A DNA stretch of 64,000 nt from Amoebophrya sp. A120 (lineage: Eukaryota > Sar > Dinophyceae > Syndiniales > Amoebophryaceae). The position numbers were made by a program, and so were the translations under genes. Within the stretch, counting starts at the first letter, position 1. Each line of letters opens with the position of its first letter. The DNA lies in assembly GCA_905178155.1 (NCBI GenBank), contig CAJINV010000010.1, positions 2,596,466 to 2,660,465 of the forward strand. The letters run 5' to 3'. Below are positions 9,612 through 21,606 of this stretch, piece after piece. Under the pieces are notes generated by a model that made no database searches, was not told where the DNA came from, and saw only the letters and a program-made list of their open reading frames with translations.

Positions 9612-12600
9612 ATGTCCCACCTGCTCAGCTACCTGAAAGGCCTGCGACAAGCCCACCCGACGTGGACGGCCGAGAAAATCGTGAAGAAGTGCGAGCGGGA
9701 GCTGAAACTGATGGTGCGGAGTGGTTGTCCTGGTGCTTCGAGGAACCCATCTACATCTTCACGGGCAAGTTCTCTACCTGTGGTCCCTACGTCATCCCCT
9801 ACTCCACGTAGTACCGAGCTATACCACGTAGCAGCGAGGAAAGACGGGAAGAGTTTTATTCCCAGAGATAAAGGAAAAGTAGAATCACTACAGGAAGAGG
9901 AAAGGGAACAAAGTAATAGCATGGCAGATCTTGACGACGACGACATCAGGGCTAGTACCGCTAGGGAAAATAGTACAGCCTGCTCCGCTACACGTTCAGA
10001 GGCGCGACCTGCTGGTGGCACTACTACTAACACTCCGCGGCAGCGGCAGCAGCAGCGGCATGCACATGATTGCCCCACGAAGGAAGGTGGACGAGACGAG
10101 TCGTGCTTTTATCTTTTCAAATACCTGAAACACTGCTCGGACTTCGGCGACCCCCGCGTGCGGGAGGCGCGCGGGATATGGATGTGTCAGGTTTGAAATC
10201 GTCAAAGTTGAAATAGTTTGTCATGCATAAAATGGATGCGAGTCAGAAGCCCACTTATCAAGCGGCGCATGACAAATTTTCATAGAACCGGAGTCCAGTT
10301 TGTCATGCTGTTTGGTCACAGAAGACTGCTTTTGTCATGCTACTTTAGCAGCTCTATTTCAAACCCTGAACAGGCTCACAATCGGCCTCACTTGCCTACT
10401 CTGCAAGACAGGCACTTTGTGGGTTGCATTTTATGCATCACAAACTATTTCAACTTTGACGATTTCAATCCTGACGCTTCCATACGGGATCATTTTGGAT
10501 GACACCCTGGAAAACATCGTCTGCTACCTATCAAGATGACAAGTCTGCACAGCGCCACCCTTTACTTTGTTTTAGTATGCATGGCTTCAAGCGGATGAAC
10601 AAGCGAATACAACAATAAAGAAATAGAAAATTTTTTTCGTGCTCGCTACATATTCCCAGTGGAGTTGCTACTCGACACCAGCGTTTTCAGCGTTGAAAGC
10701 TTGAAGGACTCTGGCGCTTATTTTCACTTTGATTCTGCCCGTTTGACTTTTTCCACGTGTACGGCGAGGGGCGCTGCGTTATCACACAGAAAAAAGCTGG
10801 CAGGGCATATTTGTAATGCAAAAATGAATACACAAAAGGATCTGTATTGCATATCCGAAACAGCATGCTATGGGGCCACCCATGACAAATTTTCTTGTGT
10901 ATTTATTTTTGCATTACAAAGAAGTATGCCCTGCCCGCTTTTTTCTGTGTGATATGCGTTGGGCGGGACTTGGAGACAGTCTTCCGGGCGGGTGCAGCAG
11001 GAGCAGCAGCAACTGACATGATTGAGCCAACAAGTACAATAGCGAAGAGTCGTACTCGTTTCCACCGCCCGACCGAGCTACAAGAAGTTGGGACCACCTC
11101 AGCCACAACGAAGGAAAATACTGGTACGTCTGACGATAGTGATTTAAGTGTAATGGTAGAGCACAATGGTGTAGTGCCGCGAGCAGATGATGACCACAAA
11201 CCTGGAGCTGGTTCATCGTGCTCGCAGAAGCCAAAGATGATGACGCCGGACTTGTTGTCCACCTCCACGTGGTGTCGTGCGAGTCCCGGTCGTGCCGGCA
11301 TTACGTTACGAAAAAGTTCTGTCGCGCCGGCAGCTGCTCGTGTTGAGCATCTTGGCAGTTTCGAAAAGAAGTATGACGGGTGCCTGATCAAGGTTGTCAA
11401 CGTATTGCAAGGAAAAACTTCTCCTCCCCACATTGAGAGGAGCTTATGTTTCCGAAAATTTGTGTTGCTGATTTGTGGCCACAAATCGCATTTGTCTGGC
11501 AAGAAGACAAGGGCAGAAGCTGGCGCCGCCTTATGGAAGCGATTTGCCATGCTCTTGGGCCTAGAGGGCAGCCGTTTGCAATGCTGAGCAACTAGACCCA
11601 AACGCCCCGACCTAGGCTGGGGATCTGGCCGCAATGCCTTCCCGCAATACAAAGCGCATTTGTGATGTACACAAATCCCCCCGTATTTCACCCCCAGGGG
11701 GTTGCGGACCTGGCAAAACCGATGAGTTCGGGCTGCTGACTGTTCCACCTCTTCCGAGAGCGATCATGTTACGCCTCACGCCTCACAAATCCAGCGTCAG
11801 AAATCCCGTCTCGATATGGGGAGGGGGGATTTTTCCTTACGATGCAACGTCGGCGGGCGTCGGGGCAATTCCCGGATCGACGGCCACAAGGCCAGTTTAC
11901 TCATATCCACCAACAACACGATTGACGCGGGGCGGGCCGAGGTGTTTCGTTCGGGCGGAGGACGAGGACCCCGGCAACGTTCTTGCGCCGACGAGGTCCG
12001 TCCACGTTCTGCTTCCATGAAAACGGGGCTCTGCAGCTCCGGAGCTGGGGTCGTGGAAGTAGGAACCTATAATCCTGAACGCAGGAGGTCGTGCAAAAAA
12101 GGAGATGCTTATCATACTGGTTCTCCTACTCCTGCTGGAGCAAGAAAACCAGAAGGCGAAGTAGACGCGCTCGAGCCCAAAGTAGAAGAACTACCTGAAG
12201 CGGAATCGAGACGTTGCACGACTTCTTACCTTGACTTGTTCGAAGAGGCGCTCGAGCCTTACCTGATGCGGAAACACACGACCCGCGGAAGAACGTCGAG
12301 TTTCAAAGACGGTTATTTATTCGAGCAGACCTCCCGGCCTGAGGACGAGACCGAGAGGAAGATGATGATCGAGGGGAATAAGAATTACTATTGCAGTCGA
12401 GAACAACCAGAAGCCGCCGCGGACCACGATGATTCGTTGACGACGACCGCGTGCCTGGACGAAATTTTTCCTCCGGGCTGGACCTTTCTTTTCGAGCTCT
12501 ATGCATTGCAAAAGTAACGCACTCGTAGAAATGCATTACAAATTTCCTCAGCATGAGGAAGAAATTTCTAATGCTGATTTACCTATAAGAACAAGATTTG

Positions 12601-13247
12601 TAATGCATGATTGCAATCCGAGTGCGATACTTTTCTTTGCACAGGATAAGCTGCTGCATCCAGCGATGTCCGCCACGGTGATTCCGATAGAAGAGACGCA
12701 GCTGGTTTTTCTCGGGGCGCGCCGGCACGCAGACTTTGAATTGGTCTGCCCCCGGCGGTGGATGCAGCAGGACTGGTTTGGAACATTTGGTGTTATTCCG
12801 GGGAAAATAAATCATGTCGAAAACCACACGACGGGTGGATCTGGAGCTTTCGAGGTCCGCCCGAGCCGCCCGATGTTCTCGTTTCCAACACCGCAGCAAT
12901 TCCCGGAATTTACCAGCCTCCGCCAGGCCTACGAGTTTTGTCACACCCTTTCCTGGCGGGAGGAGGGTCTGGTGTACCGCTTTGGTAACAGGTTCTGGAA
13001 GCTGCGAAACCCAAAATTCGTGTTCTTGCGGGAGGTCAAAAGTGGCGAGGTCCTCGTGTCGTGCGACGAAAGTACAAGAAGTGCGACGTCGGTGGTGCCA
13101 CTTGCGGTAACATGTACTCCTCCTGGAGGTTCTTCTTGTGGGGAGGACGAAAACGTCTACTCTTTTTCTGATATGACGACCAAAGTGGCAACACTAGGAG
13201 CCACAGCACGACCGACAAACTATAATTACGCAAGCAATCCCCTATGA
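9612..13247 (+). CDS. Putative ATP-dependent RNA ligase, T4 Rnl1-like
   Basis: Six exons (9612-10176, 10490-10528, 10740-10779, 10960-11402, 11850-12499, 12654-13247) give 776 residues. Features expected of T4 RNA ligase 1-type nucleotidyltransferases appear in order: an upstream ARGIILDD stretch (about 186) and YPFDFFHVYGEG (about 200); motif I K-Y-D-G with the candidate adenylated lysine near residue 352; motif IIIa TFLFELLHP (574-582); motif IV EEGLV (682-686); motif V WKLRNPKF (694-701). Motif III is weak (LISTNN). The family seals 3'-OH/5'-phosphate RNA ends via ligase-AMP and RNA-AMP intermediates. Insertions between 214 and 350, and between motifs I and IIIa, are low complexity. Three of the junctions fall inside conserved motifs, which supports the excision model. 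The stop codon lies inside the repeat that begins at 13243. Confidence 0.75.
10177..10484 (+). mobile_element. Introner-like element, TATGG family, phase 1
   Basis: 308 bp, TATGGATGTGTCAGG...CCTGACGCTTCCATA with a second shared arm GAAATCGTCAAAGTTGAAA. Perfect flanking CGGGA. Splits the RGIIL motif. Confidence 0.85.
10529..10734 (+). mobile_element. Introner-like element, phase 1
   Basis: 206 bp, TATCAAGATG...CACTTTGATT, flanks CTACC/CTGCC (4 of 5). Its removal creates the tyrosine-proline-phenylalanine junction expected for the ligase family. Confidence 0.7.
10780..10954 (+). mobile_element. Introner-like element, CACACAGAAAAAAGC family, phase 2
   Basis: 175 bp, TATCACACAGAAAAAAGC...GCTTTTTTCTGTGTGATA, perfect flanking TGCGT. 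Confidence 0.85.
11403..11844 (+). mobile_element. Introner-like element, AGGAAAAAT-GGGGAGG family, phase 1
   Basis: 442 bp, the longest of the ordinary elements, TATTGCAAGGAAAAA...TTTTTCCTTACGATG, perfect flanking CAACG. Inserted just after the ligase motif I lysine region. Confidence 0.8.
12500..12648 (+). mobile_element. Short introner-like element, phase 0
   Basis: 149 bp, TATGCATTGCAAAAGTA...TACTTTTCTTTGCACAGGATA, flanks AGCTC/AGCTG (4 of 5). Splits ligase motif IIIa. Confidence 0.8.
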
Positions 13248-13614
13248 ACGAACAAAATACAAAAGTAGAACATTGGAAAATCTACATATCTCGACGAACC
13301 GATCAAAAATTTTCGTTCAACTACTCATCAATTTTGGTTCAGCTACTGATTAATTTTTGCCATATGACCGAAAATTTCTTGCACATGATCAAAAAATAAA
13401 ACGCACATGATCGAAAAATTTTGAGTCATGACCGAAATAGATGATGGTTCTGAGTGCAGATATTTTTGGTTCTAGGTACTTGCTCTTTTGGAAAACCGAC
13501 CTCTTCATCCTGGACACCGCGACCTCGCACCGATGAACCACAACTATTCAGATTTGTGTGTGTGGGTCACAAATCTGAATAGTTGTGGTTTACAGCAAAA
13601 CCACAACTTTTGAC
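13243..13614 (+). repeat. Dispersed repeat, copy 1 (inverted relative to copy 2)
   Basis: 372 bp, AT-rich, matching 29194-29564 on the opposite strand. Both copies start TATGAACGAACAAAATAC and end in TTTTGAC. Inside are reiterated CATGA(C/T)C(G/A)AAA units and a perfect hairpin with 23-bp arms (13536-13558 and 13568-13590, 9-nt loop). The TGA of the RNA ligase lies within its first bases. Confidence 0.8.
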
Positions 13615-15291
13615 GGGAAACCACAACTATTCGAGTACTCCAAGGTGTTTGAGAATTGCGGAAGCGCTTTCCGCAACAAAATCGGAAGTGAAAAGAGATG
13701 AGGAAACGCATCGGACGGCATGCAGTGGCGGGGCGGAAGGTTATGTTTTTTTTCATTTTGTTTGCAAAGAAGACGGCTACTTCTGCTAAGACGGTTCCAT
13801 TGCGATCAGACTCAAGCCTAGGCGAAGGCAATGGCAAACAAAGGTGATCATGCTTTCTGATTCTGCCTTGTTTGTTTCATTATCATTTCAATATCAATGC
13901 AAAAACAATACAGAACGTCGACGTTGGAGGTGGTTGCAGTTCATGGAGATGTACGTTGAGAGGAAGCGATGCGAAAGAAAAGCAGTTCATGGAGGTGGAG
14001 TTGAACTTGGACGCGGTCGAGACTGGAGGCGCTTCGGAGGTGATCCGCCTGTTGATGCTGTAGCACCGCAACTTCGCCATCGCCGCGATGATTCAAGCCC
14101 TGACGTAGCGGGCGGCGTGAAGATGTTGCGTTGTGATACTGAGATGTCAGATGTAGACAGAAATGTGAGAAAGAGAAAAAAGATTAAGATAAACACGAAG
14201 ATAGAGATAATGATAAAGAGTCAGAGTAACTATTTCGGTATTAAGTTTAAGAAGCAGTGTGTGGAGTGAGTGCGAAAGTGCAAGCGATGTCTGAAACACT
14301 TAAAGTCTCGCCGTCCCCTGTGATAGTAGTGTGCTAGTGTCATTCTCATTCCGAGTAAAACTCTGCCTGTGAAGAAGAAGGCGCAGTTGCTGCCGAAAGA
14401 GTAAGAGTCGGTCACAACAAAATCAAAACAACAGTAATGCAAACGCAATGCTCCAAGTGCGTGCAAGTGCGCGACTGTCGTTTGAGTATGGGCATGAAGA
14501 GGACTATGAGTAATGAGTGAGAGCACAAGAAATGCGCCTGAGTCTGAACGTCGCGGATTTGTATTTTGATTTGTTTAGAATTAGAATTAGACAACTGCGC
14601 GCAGTAGTGTTCGAGTCGGAACCTGCTCTGTGCGGTTTTTGCGCTCTCGTGTTTTGGATCGATATCGAAGTCGATTTGTGGCGTTGTGCATTTCGAAATC
14701 GAATTCGAGTTGAGTTTGTGTCTCCATTTGTGAAAGAGAAAGTGACCCTGCGATGCACACGTGCCTCCCATTGCCGGGGTGATTTTGATCCGCTTCTTCA
14801 TCTTCTTTTTCATTTTCATCATCATCTTGTTCTTCTTCCGCTACTACTACAACTACTTCTACATGTGCTTGTGCATCTACTTCTACATCTAATACTATTA
14901 CAAATGGTCAACGACAATGTCAAGGCCAAGGTCATACCCATTCCCATTGCTATCGGTCCGATAGCGTTAGCGTTAGCGATTGCTATCGGTACGAAAACTA
15001 ACGAGAACGTGGACGACCAAAAGTAAATATGATTACGAGTATGACTACCACTATGGGATGATAACTATCACTGTGCTGCGTCTACCTCTGCAGCTGCGCC
15101 TGCAGTTTCAGTTGCGATTGCAACTTCATTGCCTGTTTTCATTTTCAGGAAAACAATAATAGTGAAGAGTCAAGTCGTTGTCGTAGTCGTTGTGGTGCAC
15201 TTTGTGTTATTGGTCCGAGTTTGTGGCTGTGCCCGTGCGATTGCGATTCCGCCAGATTTATTTTTTTGCACAAACGCTTTCGTTGCCACCG
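13615..15291. other. intergenic, low complexity
   Basis: Purine-rich tracts, reiterated short motifs (around 14820-14890 CTACTTCTAC-like, and 14955-14990 GTTAGC repeats) and overlapping frames on both strands. No convincing gene. It probably includes the upstream region of the gene starting at 15292. Confidence 0.4.
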
Positions 15292-18200
15292 ATGGCGGCG
15301 CCATCCTCTTCATCTTCCGCAGCTGGTCCTGCAGTTGAGCCCGCAGTAGCAATTGAACCTCCGCCCCCACCTCAGCAAACGTGCCCGATCGCAACTGCCG
15401 TCGCCAACGCGGTGAACATGGACGACGTAGTGTCCCTTTTGGAGGATGCTGAGAGTCGCTTCAGCGACCGCGGAAAGCAGGCGACTTCGCGGGAATTGAA
15501 TGAGCCAGTGCTAATCCACGAGCAGAATAGAGTGCACAACAACAGCGCAGTAGGCCGCAAAGGCTGGTGTCGACTTCCCCCGAAAAAAGCCAACCTGAGC
15601 AAAATGTACCAAAAGATGCACAATGAACCAGCAGGGCGAAATCCTAACCAGGAGAAGCTGCGGAAGTTTGCAGTTGCGGAATTACGGGCGCGGTTTGACG
15701 TTCCTGTGCATTTTGACCGTCTTCTCGTCGCGGCTTTGAGGAAGAAGAAAGAACTCGAAGAAGATGAGGCGGAGCGACTAGATCCGGAAAACCTTGGCGC
15801 ACCAAAAGCGAAGAGAGTAAAGGTACTGGGTAGTAGCTGTTGATATTCATACTTGCGTGTAGTTGTACTTGTAGATGTAGATGAAGATGCACTCATGATC
15901 TGGATCTCCGATTCTTATGCTCGTCATTGCAACGTCGATGCCCTCCTTACCGGATCCGGTGCTGTATGCTAATATCAGAACTCTTCAACGTCTACATCAG
16001 GTAAATAACTTCGTCGACGAGTGGGGGAACTTTTCTCTCGCGAAGCTTTCTAGCCTGAAAACTAAAGCGGAAAAATACGAGTACATCGGCTACATCTTGG
16101 CGACGTCCAGCGCAACCTCGGCGAAAAAGGTGCGAGTGCGAGATTCGCCTTTCACTACTTCTCCTACACTAGCAGTGGCCGCGGCTCCACTCCGTCGGTC
16201 TCGGTTTGTGCTTCAGCTGTAGCGCCAACATCTTCTACTTCTAGCCGCAGTTGCGTTTTCTTTTTCATTTCCTTTTTTACTATCAGATATGCATGGTCTA
16301 GGTCTTGTGCACGAAGAAGCCCTACACCAGCCTTCAGACTGCTAGGGTTTACCTGGGTGCATTTGAAAAGAGTGGTACTGTTGGCATGTGGGAATTGTCA
16401 TGGTGGTTGTAGCAGAAGTAGTTGTAGATGAAGTTGCAGTTGCAGACGCACAAGAAAATGAAAAAGCACAACGCGCGGTCCTAGGATCGTCGCCGCCTTT
16501 ATCATTATCCGGGAATAGCTTCACAACAAACAACTACGACAGATCCAGTTACTGCAGAACCTTTTCCAAATGGAGCAGCTGTTCAGCAACAAGACGCGGT
16601 ACCTTGGGTTGGATAAAGTAGCACTTTCTGGCGGAGTTGTTAACGTCGCTGACAACGTGATGACCCTGCGATCCGGTCCGGGAAGCGCGCCGGTGATGGG
16701 CCCACTACTGGGCATCAACAAAGACAAAAGAATCCAGTACACGTACGAGAAGTTGCCTTCTCCGCAAAAGCGGCGCGCACTACTGACGCTGAAGGGCAAC
16801 CTGGAGTACGAGGACGCGCGGGAGAACAAGGTGGTAGCAACGAAAAAACAACTGAACTATCAGGACGGGCTCCGGATGTTGGCGCAGCGGTTGGAGGATA
16901 AAATTCTGCGGGTGTTGAATTTACGGGACCGCTCGGACGTGGAAGCAATGGCGGGTATTTTTACATCTCTACTGGACGTTGTTGCACTTGCAGTCGCAGT
17001 TGCGGGTGTGAAAATGAACGTGAAACAAAAATGATTCCGCCACTCGTGTGGCGCTTGCAGCTTTCCATGCGGTTGAGCTAGGGCGTTTGTTGCATGACAG
17101 AAAACTTGCAATACCAATTCCAATGCGTATGCGAATGCCTATGCAAATGCAAATGCAAAACCGAAATAAACACGCAAACTTAAATCTTAATCAGACCTCG
17201 ACATCAAGCGCCAGGAGGTCGTCATGGAGATTGCAAACGACCTGGACGTCGTCCAGTTTTGGAACGCCCAGGTGAATGACAATTTGGTGAACAGGGTCGA
17301 GATGAAGCTTTCGTCGGCCGCGTACAAGCGGGCAATCGACGATGGTGCCGCGGCGGCGTCTTTGAGCTGTGCTGCTAAAACACCCCGACCAATACTGGTG
17401 ATCCGTGTCGCCCCCGACAGCACGCCGTTCAAAAACGGTTCGTCTTTCACGTTGGAGGCGATTATCTACAAGTGCTGCCCGGTCACGAAGCAGATCCATC
17501 TCAAGCACATCGTGCCGTCGGCGAAGTCGCACAGTGGAGGTGCGTACACCACCATCGCCGACATCTATGAACTCCTCGCTACTGTTTGCCCTTTGCCGGG
17601 CTGCACCACGGCGGCGTGGGAATCCGACCCACTGTGCATCATGGTGTGCACGAGTGACGCTGCTGCCGACGTGCTGGCCGGCTTTCGCAGTCTCCGCCGG
17701 ATGAACTACGTGCTCCAGCTGAAACGCCAAGAGCAGATCAAAAATAAAAAGAGGAAAAAATACGTGGAGTTTCATTTTTGTCAACAGGTGTGTCAACTCC
17801 ACCAATATCACATATTGACCGGCGAAATCGTCGAACAGATAAAACACGACTTCCCCTCCTTCCTGGAAGGTATCAACAGCATCCAGAGGTCGATGCACCT
17901 CTGGGGACCAAAAGATAAAAACGCGCACAACTACGTCAACATCCCGAAGGCGGCGACGCACCGGTGGATGACCTTGTACCCGACGCTCGAATGTTTAGCG
18001 GCAAACAGAATCGCGATCACCAGAAACATCGAACAAATCGACGCGATGAAGCGTGAGGAGGGGGAAATGAGGGAGACGTGCAAAAAAGCGAAGCTGCACG
18101 TCGCCGACGAAAGGTTCTGGCGAGTAGTAACGGCTGCGCGCTGTGTGATGCAGGTCGTACACGAGGCCTCCGTTAAAGTACAGAACGACCCGGACGTTGT

Positions 18201-19995
18201 CATGAGCGACGCGACTTTGCCGAGCATGTTCCCGCACCGACCGCGCGCGAAGACCGTGGACGAAATCCTGGACTTGATCCGCCAGCGGATGTATCTCGGT
18301 GATGGCGATCCCCTGCAGGCCCGCCTGCTCTTGTACCTCGCAGTGAGACTTCCGTCGCGGGAGATCCAGTTCCACTGCTATCCCTGGATGTTGACGCCCC
18401 TCTTCTCGCCGGACGAAAACCAGCGCAAGGTCCACGCGGAAATGTTGCTCGCAACCGAGCCGGATAACAGAGACTCGTTCATCAACTTGCTCTGCACGGG
18501 AGTGTACCAAGAGTCGCTCCAGAAGATGGTTAACGGTGAGGTGATGCCGCCGGAGTTGTTCGCCGTGCTGGGGCCGGTTTACGTGGCGATGATTCCCCAA
18601 ACGCAGTTCACCGAAAGTTTACACTCTTCGACGGCGATAGAGAAAAAGGTGGCGCCGAATATCGGCGTTGTGCGTGCTGGACTTCGTGTTGCTCGCAATC
18701 GGGGTGACCACATCCAGTACGAGGAGTTTAAGGAGCTGCAGGAACAGTGGAAGTCGCGGTTCGACATGCGGCGGAAATCTGCGAAGGAGTACGACAAGAC
18801 GGAGCTGGAGGAGCTGGTTAGTTACGACACAGAATTTTTGCATCCGTGGCTCTCAAAGTTGTATGATGTTTTCGACGAGTACTTGTTGAGCAACCCGTTG
18901 TTTCCGGAAAAAGTAGAAACGGCGCAGCTACAGAAGATAATCTCCGGCCCCATACCGCCGAACAACAAGCTCGTCGTCCCGCCGGTGGTGCTGCGACACC
19001 TTGCAGAATACTCCACTCCGCTACCGATTTGGAAGCCGGGGCGGCCGGTCAACCTCTTCAAGGAGAAAGCAGTTTATGTCGGATTCCTCATCTGGCGGGA
19101 ACCGGAAAAGAACCAGTTCATTACGGTGCCGGACGTGTACTACTGCGTTTCGCAAGAAGGAAAGCTGAAAGGGCACGTATTGCGGTGCCGGCAGATTCTC
19201 CAACCGGACTTTGACGAGGGCATGACGTTCAGGAGAAACTTCGAGCAAAAACACCAGCCCGATTATCCGAAAGGAAGAACGCAGTGGTGGTGCTGCAGTC
19301 CGTACGACCGCGTCCGCACGTTGTCGCAGTGGGTACTGGACCCGAAGCCCAGCAGGGAGCGTTACTTGTTTCGCTTCAAGATCGCGTGCGTGACGGGTTG
19401 CAGGTGGTGGGAGGACAAGCACACGGTGCTGAAAAGCGGCATCCTCTTCAGCATTCGGGACGACGAGTGGCTTTCCACGACCCTGTCTTACTCCAAGCTG
19501 TTTGTGCCGGCGGCGGAGAAAGCGCGATCAGAGGAGGTGATCGTGCAGGGACCCAATGCGAAGGTCGCGGTGCGAACCACGCGCGAGGTGTCGTGGTTCG
19601 GGTTTGACCAACGCAAAGCGGTGCCGGAAAAAACGATGTCCGACGCGATCGACCCTGTGTACTTCATCTTCCGACCGGAGAAGTCCAACTGGGTCGCTAC
19701 GATTCCGCTAAAGAGATCTACGGGTGAAGCGTCGGCGGAGCGGAAGTCGTACTCTGCTACCACCGCCGGGCATCTGCAGAGTCAGGACTTAGTGATGGCC
19801 GCGCGGCACGAGTGCGTTAAGCTGGTCTGTGGTCACTTGAAGGAGCCCCAGCCAGTGCCAGACCAGGACCAGGAGGATGAAGCCTACGCGGAGCTGTCGA
19901 AGTACATCGACGCCACCAAAGACGTGGACTTCTATGAGTCGCTGGGCGTTGACAAAGAGCAGTACAGCGACAACTCCGACTCCGAGCCGGAGTAA
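15292..19995 (+). CDS. Large protein, 1,298 residues, weak hAT-transposase resemblance
   Basis: Four exons (15292-15822, 16001-16129, 16519-16954, 17195-19995) joined by three GT-AG introns. Phases agree at each junction. The N-terminal 60 residues are alanine/proline-rich. The final exon is 2.8 kb and GC-rich. In order it shows MVCTSDAAADVLAGF (about 515), a cysteine/histidine stretch CQQVCQLHQYHI (about 565), and a THRWMTLYPTLECL block (about 615). That order resembles the RNase-H-like core of hAT transposases (D, C-x-x-H, RW), but a C-terminal dimerisation domain was not recognised. The C-terminus is acidic. No introner lies inside it. It could be a domesticated transposase or an unrelated nuclear protein; the gene is much surer than the function. 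Confidence 0.7.
15823..16000 (+). other. Canonical GT-AG intron
   Basis: AAAG|GTACTG to ACATCAG|GTAAAT, phase 0. Companion introns of the same gene are at 16130-16518 and 16955-17194, also GT-AG. Confidence 0.65.
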
Positions 19996-20644
19996 AACAC
20001 TTCTTCCCGTAGCAGTAACATCTTCGCCGCGTCCGCAGTGTCGTATCTTCCTCATCTTCGCCTCGACGAAGAGCACAGACCAGTAGGCACGTGCCGTCGA
20101 AAACATCAAACAACAACAAGAGTCACGGAGGTGCATGTTTTTATTTGTATACTTTACTTCGGAGCGGGTGCAGGTAAGAATAGTCTCACCGCAGTGGAAG
20201 CTGCGCACTTTTTGATAATTATGTATCACATGCTGCTGTAAGTTAAAACTAATCAGAAAGTTAAAGTTTCGATACACACTACTAAAACACGACGCGAGTG
20301 CGTCCATAGGAATGTAAAAATGCACAGCTTTTTATGGTCTTCGCATACGCGTGCACGTGCGTGCGCGCGCGCAAGACGAATTACTTCGAATGCAATAGGT
20401 CAACACGCATCTTCGTTGTTTTGTTTCAGCCAAAAATTGACATTGAGGGGAAAGACGCAGTCTAGTCTTCGCCGTAGCATAGAACTTTATTTGTATGATA
20501 GCGTGCACAGCAAGAGCAGTACGAGATGAGCACTTTTTTCAGGTTACACCAGGCTGCGAGCGAGGACGCCCGACTCTGGCATCGCTGGTGCCGACAGAAA
20601 AACAAGCGCGATCGCGATAGCAAGTGACTGCGATAATTATGATT

Positions 20645-21004
20645 CTATTTGAAAGTAGTGTAATTCTTGCATCCCGTACAGATTAGCGCAGCAGTATACG
20701 AGACAGAAAGAGCTGAGACGAGCTTAACAATTTGAGTATCTGTGTAGGCGGTTGGGTGATAGAAGTTACGCACAACGTGCGTGTACGCAAGTAGCTTGTA
20801 AATGCCCCAGCGATAGAGAAATTGAAAGATGTACCCAGTTCCCCCTGCCCTTGTAAATCCCGAAATCACCAAAAAGATCTGGCTATTTTCCCACCCGATA
20901 CAGAATTGACGCGTAGTAGTTTCTAGTGCGACGGCCCGCAGTTTCTTATCACATCGTAGAGGAAAGTTGTACGTAGGCACTACCCCAGAACACACGAAGC
21001 CCAC
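20645..21004 (-). CDS. Weak open frame with hydrophobic stretches
   Basis: 119 codons on the minus strand, with aromatic and hydrophobic runs (FLVISGF, IFQFLYRWGIYKLLAY, LVSALSVSYTAALIC) that could be membrane segments. It lacks upstream exon context and may be noncoding. Confidence 0.25.
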   Translation of the reverse strand: MGFVCSGVVPTYNFPLRCDKKLRAVALETTTRQFCIGWENSQIFLVISGFTRAGGTGYIFQFLYRWGIYKLLAYTHVVRNFYHPTAYTDTQIVKLVSALSVSYTAALICTGCKNYTTFK

Positions 21005-21319
21005 GAATTTTGTACCCGAAGATCATTGTAAAACGTCCGTCAAGACACGAAAATCATGTACCGAAATGCAGAAAATTCAGAGGTCGACTCTCATATTTGA
21101 AATGAAGAAGCAGCCGCGAAGAGCCTTCAGATCCTGAGAATGACGCGAGATTTTGACCGAGCCTTGTGAGGTCTGAGCCGAAAATGCACAAGAAAATGAG
21201 AAGACGACGACCAAAAATTCTTGCTCAATTAGAAGATCATCATCGGTTCGCGGCGCTGTAAATAGCGCTCTCGGTCTTGAAATTTTGTCTCACATGTCGA
21301 CGATTTTCCTTCAAAATAC

Positions 21320-21487
21320 GACGTTCCAAAAGTTGGGATTTCTGGTTCCTAGAGATTCAACTGTGATTTTTCATCAAAAACCCAGAAATGTAGAAAAAGT
21401 CCTAGGACTTTTTCTACATTTCGCACTTTTTCATGATTTTTGCAAGGTCAAAGTCTAGGAACCAGAAATCCCAACTTTTGGAGCGTC
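21320..21487. repeat. Foldback element with a perfect palindromic core
   Basis: Outer arms CCAAAAGTTGGGATTTC (21326 on) and its complement (ending 21481) enclose a perfect 38-bp palindrome at 21385-21422. It lies about 120 bp upstream of the ATG at 21607. It lacks the TATC/GATA ends and target repeats of the introner-like elements. Confidence 0.75.
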
Positions 21488-21606
21488 CATTTTTACTTCT
21501 GAATTTTGTGATTTCTATCCAATTTGCGTCATCTATCCAACCAAAAAACACAGTTGTACAGGGAGAAAACTTAAGGCTGAGTTGAAAAAAAAACCGCGTT
21601 TTGAAG

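Larger units (their letters stand above)
19996..21606. other. intergenic spacer
   Basis: Contains an alternating purine-pyrimidine tract near 20345-20372 (ACGCGTGCACGTGCGTGCGC), a weak minus-strand frame at 20645-21004 and a foldback at 21320-21487. Confidence 0.4.

Noticed and set aside
10903-11748. 281-codon minus-strand frame
   Set aside because: It crosses exon 4 of the RNA ligase and two elements antisense, and has no domain-like composition; a shadow of the plus-strand gene.
17191-17961. 256-codon minus-strand frame
   Set aside because: Antisense to the 2.8-kb exon of the gene at 15292-19995; arginine/valine-rich composition typical of an antisense shadow in GC-rich coding DNA.
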